DNA from: Corbicula japonica
Taxonomy: Eukaryota > Mollusca > Bivalvia > Venerida > Cyrenidae
NCBI GenBank assembly: GCA_038501625.1
Contig: JAZAYU010000015.1
Span: forward strand, 6,842,991-6,906,990
DNA: 64,000 nucleotides
Reading direction: 5' to 3'
The first letter of the stretch is position 1. Every line of letters starts with the position of its first letter. The notes under the pieces are model-generated. The model saw nothing but the letters and a program-made list of their open reading frames with translations. It searched no databases and was not told the origin of the DNA. The position numbers were made by a program, and so were the translations under genes. Positions 34,301 through 45,177 of this stretch are shown here, piece after piece.

Positions 34301-35765
34301 CTTATTTATTGTATATGAAAAAAACAAAAACCTTTTCAAGTACTATGGAAGTGGGGACATAGTTGAGAAATTTGAAAAAGGAGAAGCATTAATGAAAGAT
34401 CCCACACGACGCTCAAAGATGAGTGCAAATATAGAACCTCGGGCAATTAACCCCGGAAAATACCAGTTTCCATTCACATGTGGGTCAGGTGAGAATTCAG
34501 CTGCTGATCAAGAGAAGGAGGTGTTGAACATTTCAGTTTCACTAAACGATTCGAGGCAGCTCTCTGTTAATATCAATCCAGGGTATGTACGTTCGAAGTT
34601 AATCAAGATTTTCATACTGCATAGATGAGGCTGCAAGCAGTTCATGTTTATGGTCATTATATAAATGTTTATCACATTTGATGTACAATAGTAATAGATA
34701 TATAACCTCTTAAGTATCGTCGGCATATTTTATTTTTAAATTGTATATGTGCAACACTGATGATTGGCTAAAGCTCATTTGACTTTGAGTTCTGGAATAG
34801 CGATTATCCACCGCTTCTCATTCTAAAATGCTAACATTTTAATGATACTATAAAGCAAGGTTATAATGGTCTTATAATCGGGCATTTTAAAGAACCGGGA
34901 ACATTTCTGAAATTGAATATTCCTGAATCCTCTGTATATTTCTTTATTCTCCAAGACCTGATAATCTCAAACTTTAATATAAGAGAAAGGCAATGTCTAA
35001 AATAACCTAGAATTCAACTTTAACTTGAACATGCTTCATTTTGACAGGCAAACATTTTTGAATTTATTTCCTTTTGGTTCTGTAGGTCTAATAGGCCTGA
35101 ACAACAGAAGGGCAGAACTATATTCACAAACTTCAAGAAGTCTTTGACTCCGTAAGTAATGTATATTTTAACACTACGCTAAACGACAATGTGAAAACAT
35201 GTCACAACCTTTTTTCTATTACATCTTCTAAATGTTGTGGGATGACGATTGGAATGGCAAACCATATTGCTTCAGCTAATATTTTCAGATAAATGGTGTC
35301 ATGTGAAAGAAATCGTTGTCATGTGTAGATTAAAAAAAAAATTCAATTTCATTAGGCATTACTTATTCAAATACTAGCAAATGTCTTACCTAAAATTAAT
35401 TTTATTCACAAAATGTTGAGCACCTGTAACAGACAAGAACCTGTAATGGAAATCAGTTTATGGTTTTTATCTGGTTAAACTTCTTTAGTAACCTTAAATT
35501 AGGAATTTTTATTCCAATATATCTTATACAAGAAAACAACTCATTTATAAATGACATTTGTTATTAAAGTTATGCATACTTTTAAAATATAATTTGTTTA
35601 ATTATTTAATTTTCCAACAGGGCCAGGTGTAAGCGGCTACCTATGAACACAAGCGGCAGAGGTAGAGGCAAAAGGAGAGTCGGAAACGAGAAGAAAACAC
35701 AAACAGAGAGTACACCAGTTTCCTCAGACAATGAAAATTTTGAAGGGTGCAGTTTTATTCCTTGA
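30537..35765 (+). CDS. gene B: C2H2 zinc-finger protein, paralogue of gene C 5' part
   Basis: Six coding exons: 30537-31172 (or a later donor), 32171-32231, 32822-32870, 34064-34582, 35086-35151 and 35621-35765. Phases agree, giving 491 residues with the first donor. The start is the ATG in AAACATGGATATCA, conserved in gene C; the ATG at 30518 opens a 14-codon overlapping uORF. It has an acidic N-terminus, one good C2H2 finger (C175, C178, H191, H196) and a half finger (C211, C214) made by splicing exon 1 to exon 2, with Pro where His is expected. A basic, coiled-coil-like segment follows (KNEEEKIKNEMQAQRM), and the protein ends RGRGKRR...NFEGCSFIP. The C-terminal half is not recognised. AATAAA lies at 35838. 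A nuclear DNA-binding role is inferred from the finger. Confidence 0.78.
31136..31360 (+). repeat. five exact 45 bp tandem repeats, each carrying a 5' splice site
   Basis: Unit 'agagatagctgtgaggga...gtgtgaggtaaatac', five identical copies. Possible donors follow 31172, 31217, 31262, 31307 and 31352, all in the same phase. Gene C has a single diverged unit here. The lack of differences suggests recent expansion or homogenisation. Confidence 0.92.
31934..31995. repeat. dispersed palindromic repeat
   Basis: Arms 'cagtgtagatcaagatcag' and 'gaacaggatctacattg' face each other. It lies in gene B intron 2, about 170 bp before exon 2, and belongs to the family seen at 1130, 11960, 14600 and 40400. 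Confidence 0.6.
32171..32231 (+). CDS. gene B exon 2 (61 nt)
   Basis: After TTTGCTACAG; ends AAATAG|GTAAGT. Encodes MCHKRFGSQSRLTQPSSTQ. With the preceding CE it makes CEMC, the start of a second finger with the F and L core positions, but Pro replaces the first zinc-binding His. The length equals gene C exon 2. Confidence 0.78.
32822..32870 (+). CDS. gene B exon 3 (49 nt)
   Basis: After CTTTTTTCAG; ends GTCAG|GTTTGT. Encodes EQQNKCKLCFMKCTV with three cysteines. Its last 31 nt are nearly identical to gene C exon 3, including the donor, which confirms it as a real exon of both genes. Confidence 0.8.
33123..33270 (-). repeat. interspersed repeat, SINE-like, copy 2
   Basis: Complement matches 25200-25285. 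One edge passes into the 40 bp tandem array, whose unit resembles the continuation of the repeat ('ggtcttggtaaggtcattga'). Confidence 0.5.
33271..33786. repeat. minisatellite, thirteen 40 bp units
   Basis: Unit 'accttaccaagaccagag' + 'tccctaaaaattgcagtttgtg' at exactly 40 bp spacing, with a few variants (aatccc, gaacct, gtccct) mixed along the array. On the minus strand each unit contains TTGGTAAGGTC, a good 5' splice-site match, but no minus-strand gene is evident. It lies in gene B intron 3. Confidence 0.92.
34064..35765 (+). CDS. gene B exons 4-6: unrecognised C-terminal region
   Basis: Exons 34064-34582, 35086-35151 and 35621-35765 (TGA). Exon 4 encodes a Lys/Glu/Gln-rich helical stretch, then a hydrophobic segment (EPVETLFIVYEKNKNLFKYY) and KFEKGEALMKDPTRRSK. 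Exons 5-6 are short, basic and Ser/Gly/Arg-rich (SGRGRGKRRVGNEKK). None of this resembles gene C beyond exon 3. I cannot assign a family. Confidence 0.72.
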
Positions 35766-35837
35766 TGATTCATAACATAACAAGTAAATGATCTTACACT
35801 AATGCTGATATTGGCAAATTTCTCATGAGTTAATGAT

Positions 35838-35843
35838 AATAAA
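35838..35843 (+). terminator. gene B polyadenylation signal
   Basis: AATAAA 73 nt after the gene B stop codon; position and motif fit cleavage shortly downstream. Confidence 0.55.
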
Positions 35844-35909
35844 TCAATATGTTAGAGAAGGTCAAAAACTAACTTTCATCTTGAGTTTTAAAATTGAATC
35901 AATAACAGC

Positions 35910-36105
35910 CACACTCAGTTAACACATCCTCTCCACACAGCCAAAAAGCAGAGATTAAAGAGAGGAAGAGTTTATAAAATAATCAATTTTAATAAAGACA
36001 CCACAAATAATTAACAAAAAAGAGTACCTGAGGGATTACCTCCTTGGAACTGTCAGTGGCAAACAATTTGTCACTGAGGGGTTTAAACCAGGTTTCAAAG
36101 CTGTT
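35910..36105 (+). repeat. interspersed repeat, copy 1
   Basis: Shares 'ttaccnccttggaac', 'gtcagtggca' and 'ggtttaaaccaggtt' in the same order with 51545-51735. It lies downstream of gene B. Confidence 0.6.
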
Positions 36106-36215
36106 TTGCAATAAGAAATAAATTAATTAGAATGAATGCATATTCTGATTAATGTTCAATAAAAACACAAACTTTTATTATTAAGAATAACACTTATCAA
36201 ATCAAATATTGTTTT

Positions 36216-37145
36216 TATACGCCCGTTTGAAAAACGGGACGTATTATGGGAACACCTGCGGCAGGCGGGCGGACGGTGTCCACAGGGTTTCTGCTCACTA
36301 AGTCAAAGAGTTTTCATAAGGTCTTTATCAAACTTGGTGAATATGTTGGTGGGCATAATATCTCGACCAAGTTCTATAACCAGCCAAATCCCCCCAGGCA
36401 CTCCTGAATTATGGCCCTTTAATTGTCCAAAATTTGGGTTTCTGCTCTCTAAGTCAAAGAGTTTTTGTCCTGTCTTTATCAAACTTGGTGAATATGTTGG
36501 TGGGCATAATATCTCGACCAAGTTCTATAACCAGCCAAATCCCCCCAGGCACTCCTGAATTATGGCCCTTTAATTGTCCAAAATTTGGGTTTCCGCTCTG
36601 TAAGTCAAAGAGTTTTCGTCCAGTCTTTATCAGACTTGGTGAATATGTTGGTGGGCATAATATCTTGACCAGGTTCTATAACCAGCCAAATCCCCCATGC
36701 ACTCCTGAATTATGGCCCTTGAATTGTCCAAAATAAGGGTTTATGCTCTCTAAGTCAAAGAGTTTTCATCCGGTCTTTATCAAACTTGGTGAATATGTTG
36801 GTGGGCATAAAATCTGGACCAAGTTCTATAACCAGCCAAATCCCCCCAGGCACTCCTGAATTATGGCCCTTGAATTGTCCAAAATAAGGGTTTATGCTCT
36901 CTAAGTCAAAGAGTTTTCATCCGGTCTTTATCAAACTTGGTGAATATGTTGGTGGGCATAATATCTTGACCAAGTTCTATAACCTGCCAAATCCCCCCAG
37001 GCACTCCTGAATTATGGCCCTTGAATTGTCCAAAAACTGAATTAGCGGTATCTGCTCTCCAAGTCGAATAATTTTCATCGGATCGTTATGCAACTTTGAC
37101 TATCAGCATTTTGATGGGCGTATTTTGTGTCAGTTTGGCACTCTT
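36216..37145 (+). mobile_element. HINE-like element, 151 bp core repeats (family 2)
   Basis: Starts with a hairpin end (atacgcccgtttgaaaaacg, where cccgttt pairs with aaacggg) and ends 'gatgggcgtatttt', complementary to the start. Between are about five core units about 151 bp apart ('aagtcaaagagttttcatcc', 'ggtgaatatgttggtgggca'). Open frames on both strands here come from the repeat and are not genes. Confidence 0.75.
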
Positions 37146-39118
37146 GTTATCTATTCATCTTTTATTTTAAAAAGATTTTTGTCTGAGATATTCAAAAGAC
37201 AACGAAACTAAATTTGCACTTTACATTTGACAAATTGTAACATCTGTACATTGGTTATTTATCTGACAGTGATTTTTTTGTGTTAAATCTCAAATGCAGA
37301 ACTATAATTAAAACTACAATATTGAGAAAATAATTGCTGCTGTACAACAGAGATACTAACAAAACCTATCTATAATTATTTGCAGATGATAACTGTAGTG
37401 GACGAGGAGCATTTCGTTTAATTTTTTGAGAACACTTCCAGAAAAGAAAACTTACTGATGAGTGCCCTTCTTCAGTACAATAGTGTTGTGAAAAAATTAA
37501 ATATGCCAAAAGAAGTTTTCTTAGTGTGTACACCACTGTTTTTTTAAACTTGGGAAACGGACCATGTATGATGCTACCGTACAACTTAATCGCTGGAACA
37601 GTTTGTTCATTAGTTAAAAATACTGTGTGTATGTGTAAGAAATGCTGTATTTTAGCAATGCTACTAGTCAGTTTTAAAATAACCAGTTATTTAATTGGAA
37701 TTTAATTCCAAAAAATAAGCAGAAAACTAAAACATGTGTAACATTTTGTGGAGGGTATGGAAAGGTTTGCATATTTTGAATTCTTAGTCATTTATATCAG
37801 ATACATAATTAGAAATCATGATAAAGAACTTGTAGTAATCTGATAACTGAGCCAGATATGGCGAACAATTTTGTTACAAAATTCATATGATTATTCAAAT
37901 GATTTTTACAACTTTTTAGTACCTTGCTTTGAATGAATCTAATGAAATAAGTAATGATTAAAAACTACATTGGCATGCTTTTCTGCTACCAAAAAGTTAA
38001 TTACTTTTCAAATGTGATTTCGTTTTGGTATAATTAGTTATAACTTACATTTACATGTTTCTGACTTTAAAAGCAGTTAATTGTGTGCATTTACTGTTTA
38101 AGTTTTTAAAAGTCTTTGCATTTTTTCAATTCATGGTATCATCATATTGGATACATTCTAAACATCATATTGTGTATGCCAGATTCCAGATTGAGAGAGT
38201 ACAACCTGAGTGCTCATTCTGTACAGAAATTATTAAACATATCATCTAAATGATATAACACTAGGCTTTTATTGTGCTAGTGTTCTATTTATCACATGAC
38301 CTCCAAAATCAAGCAATTTTCATTAATTGTCGCTTCTGTCGCCCTGTTAGATCAAAATCGAAACATATGTAATTTTGTTGCATTGAATGATCTAAAAGCT
38401 AGTTCCAACCTAAGATTTTAATGATGTTTCTTTTATTAAATTGCATTGCAATAGATCATGTTTACTGTTTTATATGGTTATGTGGAACATTATACTGTTT
38501 GTTTTGTTTGACGTAGTGCCTTGATATTCAATTTTTATTAAAGTACGAAGTGTTTTTCCTATTAATTTTTGCTTCTTACTTTGAAGTATAAGGTTAATTG
38601 CGTTTCTTTGTATATGATTGCTTTATTCATGTTATTGTAGTCGTTCATCATTCACCATTAAATTTAAATTTCTATATATAAAAATCTAACTCATTCTTGT
38701 CAATTCTCAGTTATTTTGCAGTATTTTGGACTAAAGATCTCCATTGACTAATTTAAAATTAACATTTACCAAAGTTTATTATTGGGGTACTTGTTTGCAC
38801 ACTGCATTGCACTTGTTGGTGCAGGTTACTTGTCAACACACTTCCTGACTTTCCTCTTGATGGTGGTTTAAGTCTAGTGATTACAGACAAGAAACATGGC
38901 TGACAAAAATGTTGTGCCACACATGGTGGATTCAAAATGAAAAAACACTAACCACACTTTTGTGCTTTAAATATTAAATGCATATTGAATCCACATGGAT
39001 GTGAATGTTTTTTCCTCATACTGGGAGCATGTCATATGTTGAATTCTTGATGTATTTGTTATGTATAATCTTTGGGGCGATGCAGTCTTTGAATTTAAAA
39101 TTTATTTATTATTTTTAG
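37146..39118. other. intergenic AT-rich DNA
   Basis: No gene, tandem array or inverted repeat could be supported. Confidence 0.4.
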
Positions 39119-40145
39119 CTCACCTGTCACATAGTGACAGGGTGAGCTTTTGTGATCTCCCTTCGTCCGTCGTTCGTCGTCCGTTCACAATTGTTGTCCG
39201 CACTCTAGCGGTCAAAATTTTTATCCGATCTTCTTCAAACTTGGTCAGAATGTTTATCTCATTGATATCTTCGTCCGTCGTCCGTTCACAATTGTTGTCC
39301 GCACTCTAGCGGTCAAAATTTTTATCCGATCTTCTTCAAACTTGGTCAGAATGTTTATCTCATTGATATCTAGATCAAGTTCGAAACTGGGTCATGTGAC
39401 CTTAAAATCTAGGTCACTAGGTCAAATTACAGGAAAATCTTGTCCGCACTCTAGCAGTCTCAATTTTGGTGTGATCTTCTTTAAACTTGGTCAGAATATT
39501 TATCTCAATGATATCTAGATCAAGTTCGTACCTGGGTCATGTGACCCTTAAAACTAGGTCAGTAGGTCAATTTAAAGAAAAAGCTTGTCTGCACTGTAGA
39601 TTTCTTAATTTTGGTCCGATCTTTCTGAAACTTTGTCAGAATGTTTATCTCATTGATATCTAGGTCAAGTTAGAAACTGGGTCATGTGACCTTGAAATCT
39701 AGGTCACTAGGTCAAATTATATAAAAATCTTGTCTGCACTCTAGTGGTCTTCATTTTGGTGCAATCATCTTTAAACTTGGTCAGAATGATTATCTCAATG
39801 ATATCTAGATCAAGTTCGTAACTGGGTCATTTGACCCTTAAAACTAGGTCAGTAGGTCAAATTAAGGAAAAAGCTTGTCTGCACTCTAGAGGTCTTAATT
39901 TTGGTTGGATCTTCTTCAAGCTTGGTCAGAAAGTATATTTCGATGATATCTAGGTCAAGTTTGAAACTGGGTTATGTGACCTTGAAATCTAGGTCACTAG
40001 GTCAAATTATATAAAAATCTTGTCTACACTCTAGCGGTCTTAATTTTGGTCCGATCTTCTTCAAACTTGGTCAGAATGTTTATCTCAATGATATCTAGGT
40101 CATGTTTGACAGGTGAGCGATTTAGGGCCAATTGGCCCTCTTGTT
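39119..40145 (+). mobile_element. HINE-like element, about 147 bp core repeats (family 1 ends)
   Basis: Starts AGCTCACCTGTCAC with a stem (gtcacatagtgac) and ends GACAGGTGAGCGAT...GGGCCAATTGGCCCTC. These are the same ends as at 56970-57893. About six cores share 'aaacttggtcagaatgttta' and 'ctaggtcactaggtcaaatt'. A 101 bp segment is duplicated head to tail at 39163-39366. Confidence 0.78.
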
Positions 40146-40374
40146 TAAATTTGTTTTGAGTGGATTTCTGGTCCTTTGTACCTGCAAGTTAGTGTTCATA
40201 TTTTGCTTACAACGGGTTTGCTAAAATTTTGTGTTGTTCAGAATTGTATTATTTGTATTGTTTTCTTTTCAATGTAATATTTTTTCAGACATATTTTGCG
40301 TTGCAGTCTATAGTAAGGACAACACTAAGGACAATGTTTATAATTATATAATCCTTTACTCGATATATCAAGGT

Positions 40375-40620
40375 TTTATCACATGTTCAAACAGTGTACA
40401 TTCTGATCAGCCAGCACATTTGTGCTTTCTAATCAAGATCTACACTTGGCTTCTTGGTCAGAAATAATGAATCAGAACGTGAACAGTGTAGATCCTGATT
40501 AAACATGTACAAATAATCATGCTATTTTATATTGTTTGTGATAATACTATCTACATGTATTTTGTTTGCAGTTTGATTAACCCTTTCCTCTACATATACG
40601 CCTTTAACAGTGTAAATAAA
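40375..40620. repeat. dispersed repeat block, copy 1 of a local pair
   Basis: Palindromic 'agtgtagatcctgattaaac' family followed by 'tttgtttgcagtttgattaa' and 'ctacatatacgcctttaaca'. The same order recurs at 40930-41155, so the two blocks are duplicates about 540 bp apart. Confidence 0.6.
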
Positions 40621-40654
40621 GGTCTGCCATCTGATAGGGATCTAAACCATTCAC

Positions 40655-40925
40655 TTTTTTATGCCCCAACGAAGTGGGAGGAATATAGAGTTGCACTCAT
40701 CCATCTGTCCATACATACGTCCCCCAAATCTTGTGACATCAACTCCTCCTAAACTATCAGGCAGATTTCTTTTCAAACTTGTGCAGATGATCAAGTAGGA
40801 TGTGTAGATGATCGTCAAGAAAAGATAATTTTCTTTGGCAATTTTTACCAGAGTTATGGCTCTTTGTTATTACAAATGTTGTTGCAGCAGTGGAGGCATC
40901 AGTGTCAAAGGGCACATTCTAGTTA
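40655..40925 (+). repeat. HINE-like fragment (family 3)
   Basis: Begins 'tatgccccaacgaagtggga', then 'catccatctgtccatacata' and a short core ending 'gagttatggctctttg'. The right end is not clear. It sits between the two copies of the local duplicate. Confidence 0.5.
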
Positions 40926-40929
40926 TTAA

Positions 40930-41155
40930 TTAGGTTATTTCTGACCAAAAGCGGACAGTGTTCAGATGTACCATCTGGTCAAGATCTACCTACGCTTTTC
41001 ATCTTCGTCAGAAATAATGAATCAAAACATAAACAGTGTAGATCCTGATTAGACATCCTGAATGATTGGTCATGCTATTGATATTATACTATCTATTTTG
41101 TGTTTGCAGTTTGATAAACATTTTACTCTACATTTACGCTTTGAACAGTGTAATT
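40930..41155. repeat. dispersed repeat block, copy 2 of a local pair
   Basis: Matches 40375-40620 with more substitutions ('cagtgtagatcctgattaga', 'tgtttgcagtttgataaaca'). Confidence 0.55.
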
Positions 41156-44110
41156 ACAGATAATTATGGAGTTAAGAATAAGATTGTAATTTCATTTTCA
41201 TGCAAATCAGGGTTTAGTTTGATGATATTTGTGCCCTTACTTGAAAGTAAGCTTGTTACCATGTGTCATGGTGTATACGAAATATTGAATATTTTAATTA
41301 AGTCATTGTTATTTAATTGATTTCATTTAAAAAGTCGAGTAATTTTTTACAAATTTGGCAGCATGCAATACTAATTTTATCACTCGTAATATTATTGTGT
41401 AAAACATTTTGTTATAGTTTTTGGAAATCCAACATTTTTTTTTAGAGAAGACCGTACAGATTTTACACAATCAGTGAATCCTTTTTTATGTTTCATAAAG
41501 ACATTCCAAAGTTCTAATACAAACGTTATTTCCTTGTTGTTTGTGTCTAAATAAATCATTCTTTCATATAACTTGAGCATCAGAATGTAAATACATTTCT
41601 TCATTTATATTGGGCTGGCCATGATTATTAATTTAGGGTTTTGAAAAGATACAGCAAAATGTTTTGACCTTGAACCCAAAGGTAGACATGGTGGGAGTAT
41701 TTCTTGAATTTCTTAAAGATGGTTTCATTTAAGTATTACTTCAACAACAGACATTGTATTGTAGTTGAATATATTGATCAACTTTTACACATGTAACTTT
41801 TGCTAATAAGATCTCCAGAACTGTGAATGGATACAAATGTTTTAACTGTAAAATTTACTTGTGTTTAGAAATGTATGCTATTTGCAATATATGAAGCTAA
41901 TTATTCTGTTCAATGTTATAAATTATATGGTCTAATTTTTATTTTGAAATTAACCCAACTTTCTAAGAATAACTGCTTCAAAGTTTGTGCATTACCCTAT
42001 CCAATTTGCATGATTGCGCTCCCATAAAAGTTTAGTTTACATTTATTGAAGATGAAAGGATACACCGACAACGTTGATTCATACGTTTGTTAGAATCAGA
42101 TACTGGAGATAAATGCATTGTCTCCGATCTCAGTTTGCTCCGGGCCCAGTTGTATAAAACTGACAGGCACATTACAGTGGACCCCTTTGTTAAGACCAAC
42201 TCTGGGACTGTACAAATAATGGTCATATACTATATGGGTTGTCTTAATGCCGGGGTAGAAATAAGTGCAAAACTATTAAAAGAGACATTGAAACAGTGGT
42301 CTTGGAATGGTCTTAATTTCAGGTTGGTCGCTATGATGCTTTTTTGCATACACCAATTCTAATGTAGCATCAAATTTTGTTTAAAATGTCCAACCATTCT
42401 GTTAGATTTATGCTGGCATTGTTCCAGTTATTATGTGTTTTATATTGAATGCATAAAGCTGTACACTATTTATTGAATGACATTGATGTAAATTGATGAG
42501 ATAGCTGCACATCCAGATTCCAAATATTGAAGCCTTTCATTATAATTCCAAGTCTTGTCGTAAACGTTTGATATAACTACGGGTATAATACGACATTTGA
42601 TACAAAGCGCTTAATAACTTCATTGTGTCTCAGTTTGTAAATGTTTGTTTTTTTTATGTGAAGTAAATATTTCTCAAATACATGTACTAGTATATTTCTG
42701 TGTTTCTTCTTTTGTAGAACCAAAATAGGTTTTCAGGGTCGGATGCAATATTTCCGGAAAGGATATTCTTTTGTTGGTAGACTTATGGTATAGTTACACG
42801 ATATTCTTCAACTTTCTGGTCAAAATTCCCTTTAAAAATTGAAGTATGCTTATCGGGAATTGCCTAAGTCAGAAGTTTTTCTATAAAACTGTAAAACGCC
42901 TGGAACCTTCGTGCAAACAAAGAGGTAAGCATACTAATCAACTGTAGATAATCACTCGGCATGCAGAGCGTTGTAAAATTTCATGTGGATAAATTTACAT
43001 TGGCTTTTATTTTCTTAAGTCTATAAACAAAATCTCCATAAAAACTTACTTTGAAATACCTTGTTGCAAAATTGATTTTAAACTGCACCTGTATTTTTGA
43101 ATTAAATCTAGGTATGGGCGATAAAATTTGCAAAAGGTTTTCCTTAATTTGTGGTACCGATAATACTGTTTAAGTTTTTTTTGTTATGCGAATATTATGT
43201 TCATTAAAATCTTTAACATTGTTCAAAGGTCTAGAAAAGCGAACAAGTTGTGAAATATAGACCCCGTTAAAAGGTGCACGTGGGACATCGCCGTGTAAAA
43301 CCGAAAAATTAACAATTATATTAAAAATAAAATCTTCACTGTAAGCAAATATTTTAGACGTGAAGAAACCATTTTCAACTGAAAAATTTAAAATAAAGTT
43401 TTTTTTTCTATTCTGAATTGTTTGTTTTATTGAGCTGGAGTTTATTAGGATATATGAAAGCTTAATGACACTTATTTGACCATTCACATGGAGTATCTTT
43501 ATTCAACAAATCATTTGTGGGCTTTGCAGTCTATGAAATCTCTAATAAAACCTACCATAGTTGTTAACTAGCTTCATAATAAAATGACTAAACACCTGTC
43601 CAATTCAACTTTGGGTCGATCACAGTCAAAACTACGCCTTCACGAGTACTTTACATCGCGCTGGACGTGGCATTGTATTCGAAGATTTAGCGAAGACTAT
43701 GTTGTAAACAAATGACGGATCTCAACGTGACTTAAGGTACCGCAAACATTGCAAATGGCGAAAACAGGCTAAAATTTCAAAAAATGAATTTTGGGGGAAA
43801 TACTTATTGCCACCTAGATTTTAGTTATTAAATGTATTTAGCTTTGGATGTAGTAAATGTTTGCAAGCTCAATTTAGTCTAATTCATGTTCTAATTACCA
43901 AGCACATACTAAAACAAAAGAAATTCAAGGAAATCTTACTTCCTGGTTCAAAGTGAAAGTAGAAAGTGAAAGTAGGAAGTAAGTTTTCATTGAATTTCTT
44001 GATAACCCTAACATTATTTTGACGGATTGACACTAAACATTGTAGACCTGCATATACTTATTTCAGGTATGAGTTGCTTTGGTATATTGTTCATGAATTT
44101 CAGAGTTCTC
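41156..44110. other. intergenic DNA
   Basis: No gene supported. A small MITE-like block near 42168-42330 has 'acagtggacccctttgttaa' at one side and inverted 'ggtctt' words inside. Otherwise nothing recognised. Confidence 0.35.
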
Positions 44111-44114
44111 ATGC

Positions 44115-44505
44115 AAATGGTTTTTCTTTTGTTTTAGTATGTGCTTGTATTGATCGTTCACAGAAAGATTCATTGAAATCCATCCGGTAGTTGCAGAGAA
44201 ATAGCGCGGAAACGAATACTGCTCTATGTGCATAATGCATCAGTTATCAAAGGGCCATAACTCTGTGTCAAACGGTATGACTGGAACAAGACGATGATAT
44301 GCGCGACTCCTGTTGGTATTGATGTTTCCAGAAAGTTTTAATTGAAATCCATCCTGTAGTTACAGAGAAATAGCGCGGAAACGAATACTACTATATATGC
44401 ATTCTGCATAAGTTATCAAAGGGCTATAACTCGGTGTCAAACGTTCTGACCGGTTAAGACGACGATATGCGCATCTCCTCTTAGTATTAATGGTTTCCAG
44501 AAGCG
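44115..44505 (+). repeat. two 173 bp HINE-like core repeats
   Basis: Two copies share 'agagaaatagcgcggaaacg', 'ttatcaaaggg' and 'gatatgcgc' in the same order. No ends were identified. The 'ggccataactctgtgtcaaa' style resembles other cores in the window. Confidence 0.6.
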
Positions 44506-44694
44506 CTGGCGCTTGACCAGCCGCCCCACCCCCTGCCAAAAAGTTGATATACGTACGAGTATTTCATTCATTTATGAAGTTATATCTGTTTTGCTTAAAA
44601 CTTGAATATAAATTCAAAAAAACCTGATCAATTATAATTAAATCAGTAATTTTGTAGAATTGCAGTGGAACTTGAATTACACCATTTTATCATA

Positions 44695-44766
44695 TACGAT
44701 AAAACACAGGCCTTCATTTCAACTTTTTGCAAGCAGGCGACGCATGTTTTCCACGGACCACTTAAT
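44695..44766 (-). repeat. terminal fragment of the 159 bp-core HINE family
   Basis: 'aaaacacaggccttcatttc' and 'gcaagcaggcgacgcatg' match the end at 63480-63550 and the complement of 4500-4570. Confidence 0.55.
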
Positions 44767-44929
44767 TCTTGTTACTTTGTCAGATTTGTATGACTGCCGT
44801 GATTAGTATGACGGGTTTTAACCATCAATTATTGTAAATTTTGTCTAAAATTTGGATACGTTTTTACAAAGTACGTTTGACCCATAAACATTCTGTCACC
44901 GGGTGCACCCGTCGTTCAATTGATAAAAC

Positions 44930-45138
44930 CCAGATCAGGTATGTCTTGGACCGTGATCTGTGTTTTATACATTATTGGCCTTCCGATAAAAATTACATCG
45001 AGTTATTTCCCTTTATTTTTAAAATCCATTTGTACATCCAGTGAAATTTAAATCATTTCCAGCACAAAGAATGCGAAATTGTAGAAAATTTTCATTTGAA
45101 GTTATGCTAAAGATTCTATTTATAAATTAACACTTGCA
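44930..45138 (+). promoter_or_regulatory. gene C putative 5' untranslated exon and promoter-proximal block
   Basis: Counterpart of 26160-26380. It includes 'tcgagttatttcccttta', 'atccatttgtacat' and 'cttgca|gtaagtacat', so the same donor ends the inferred exon. Conservation here, when most intron sequence is not conserved between the genes, supports function. A transposon begins 40 bp after the donor. Confidence 0.5.
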
Positions 45139-45177
45139 GTAAGTACATAGAAGCGATGCTTTGAGGCATAATTCAAT

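Noticed and set aside
36303..36736. Overlapping open frames on both strands
   Set aside because: They lie in 151 bp core repeats of another HINE-like element and repeat the same peptide without a gene structure.
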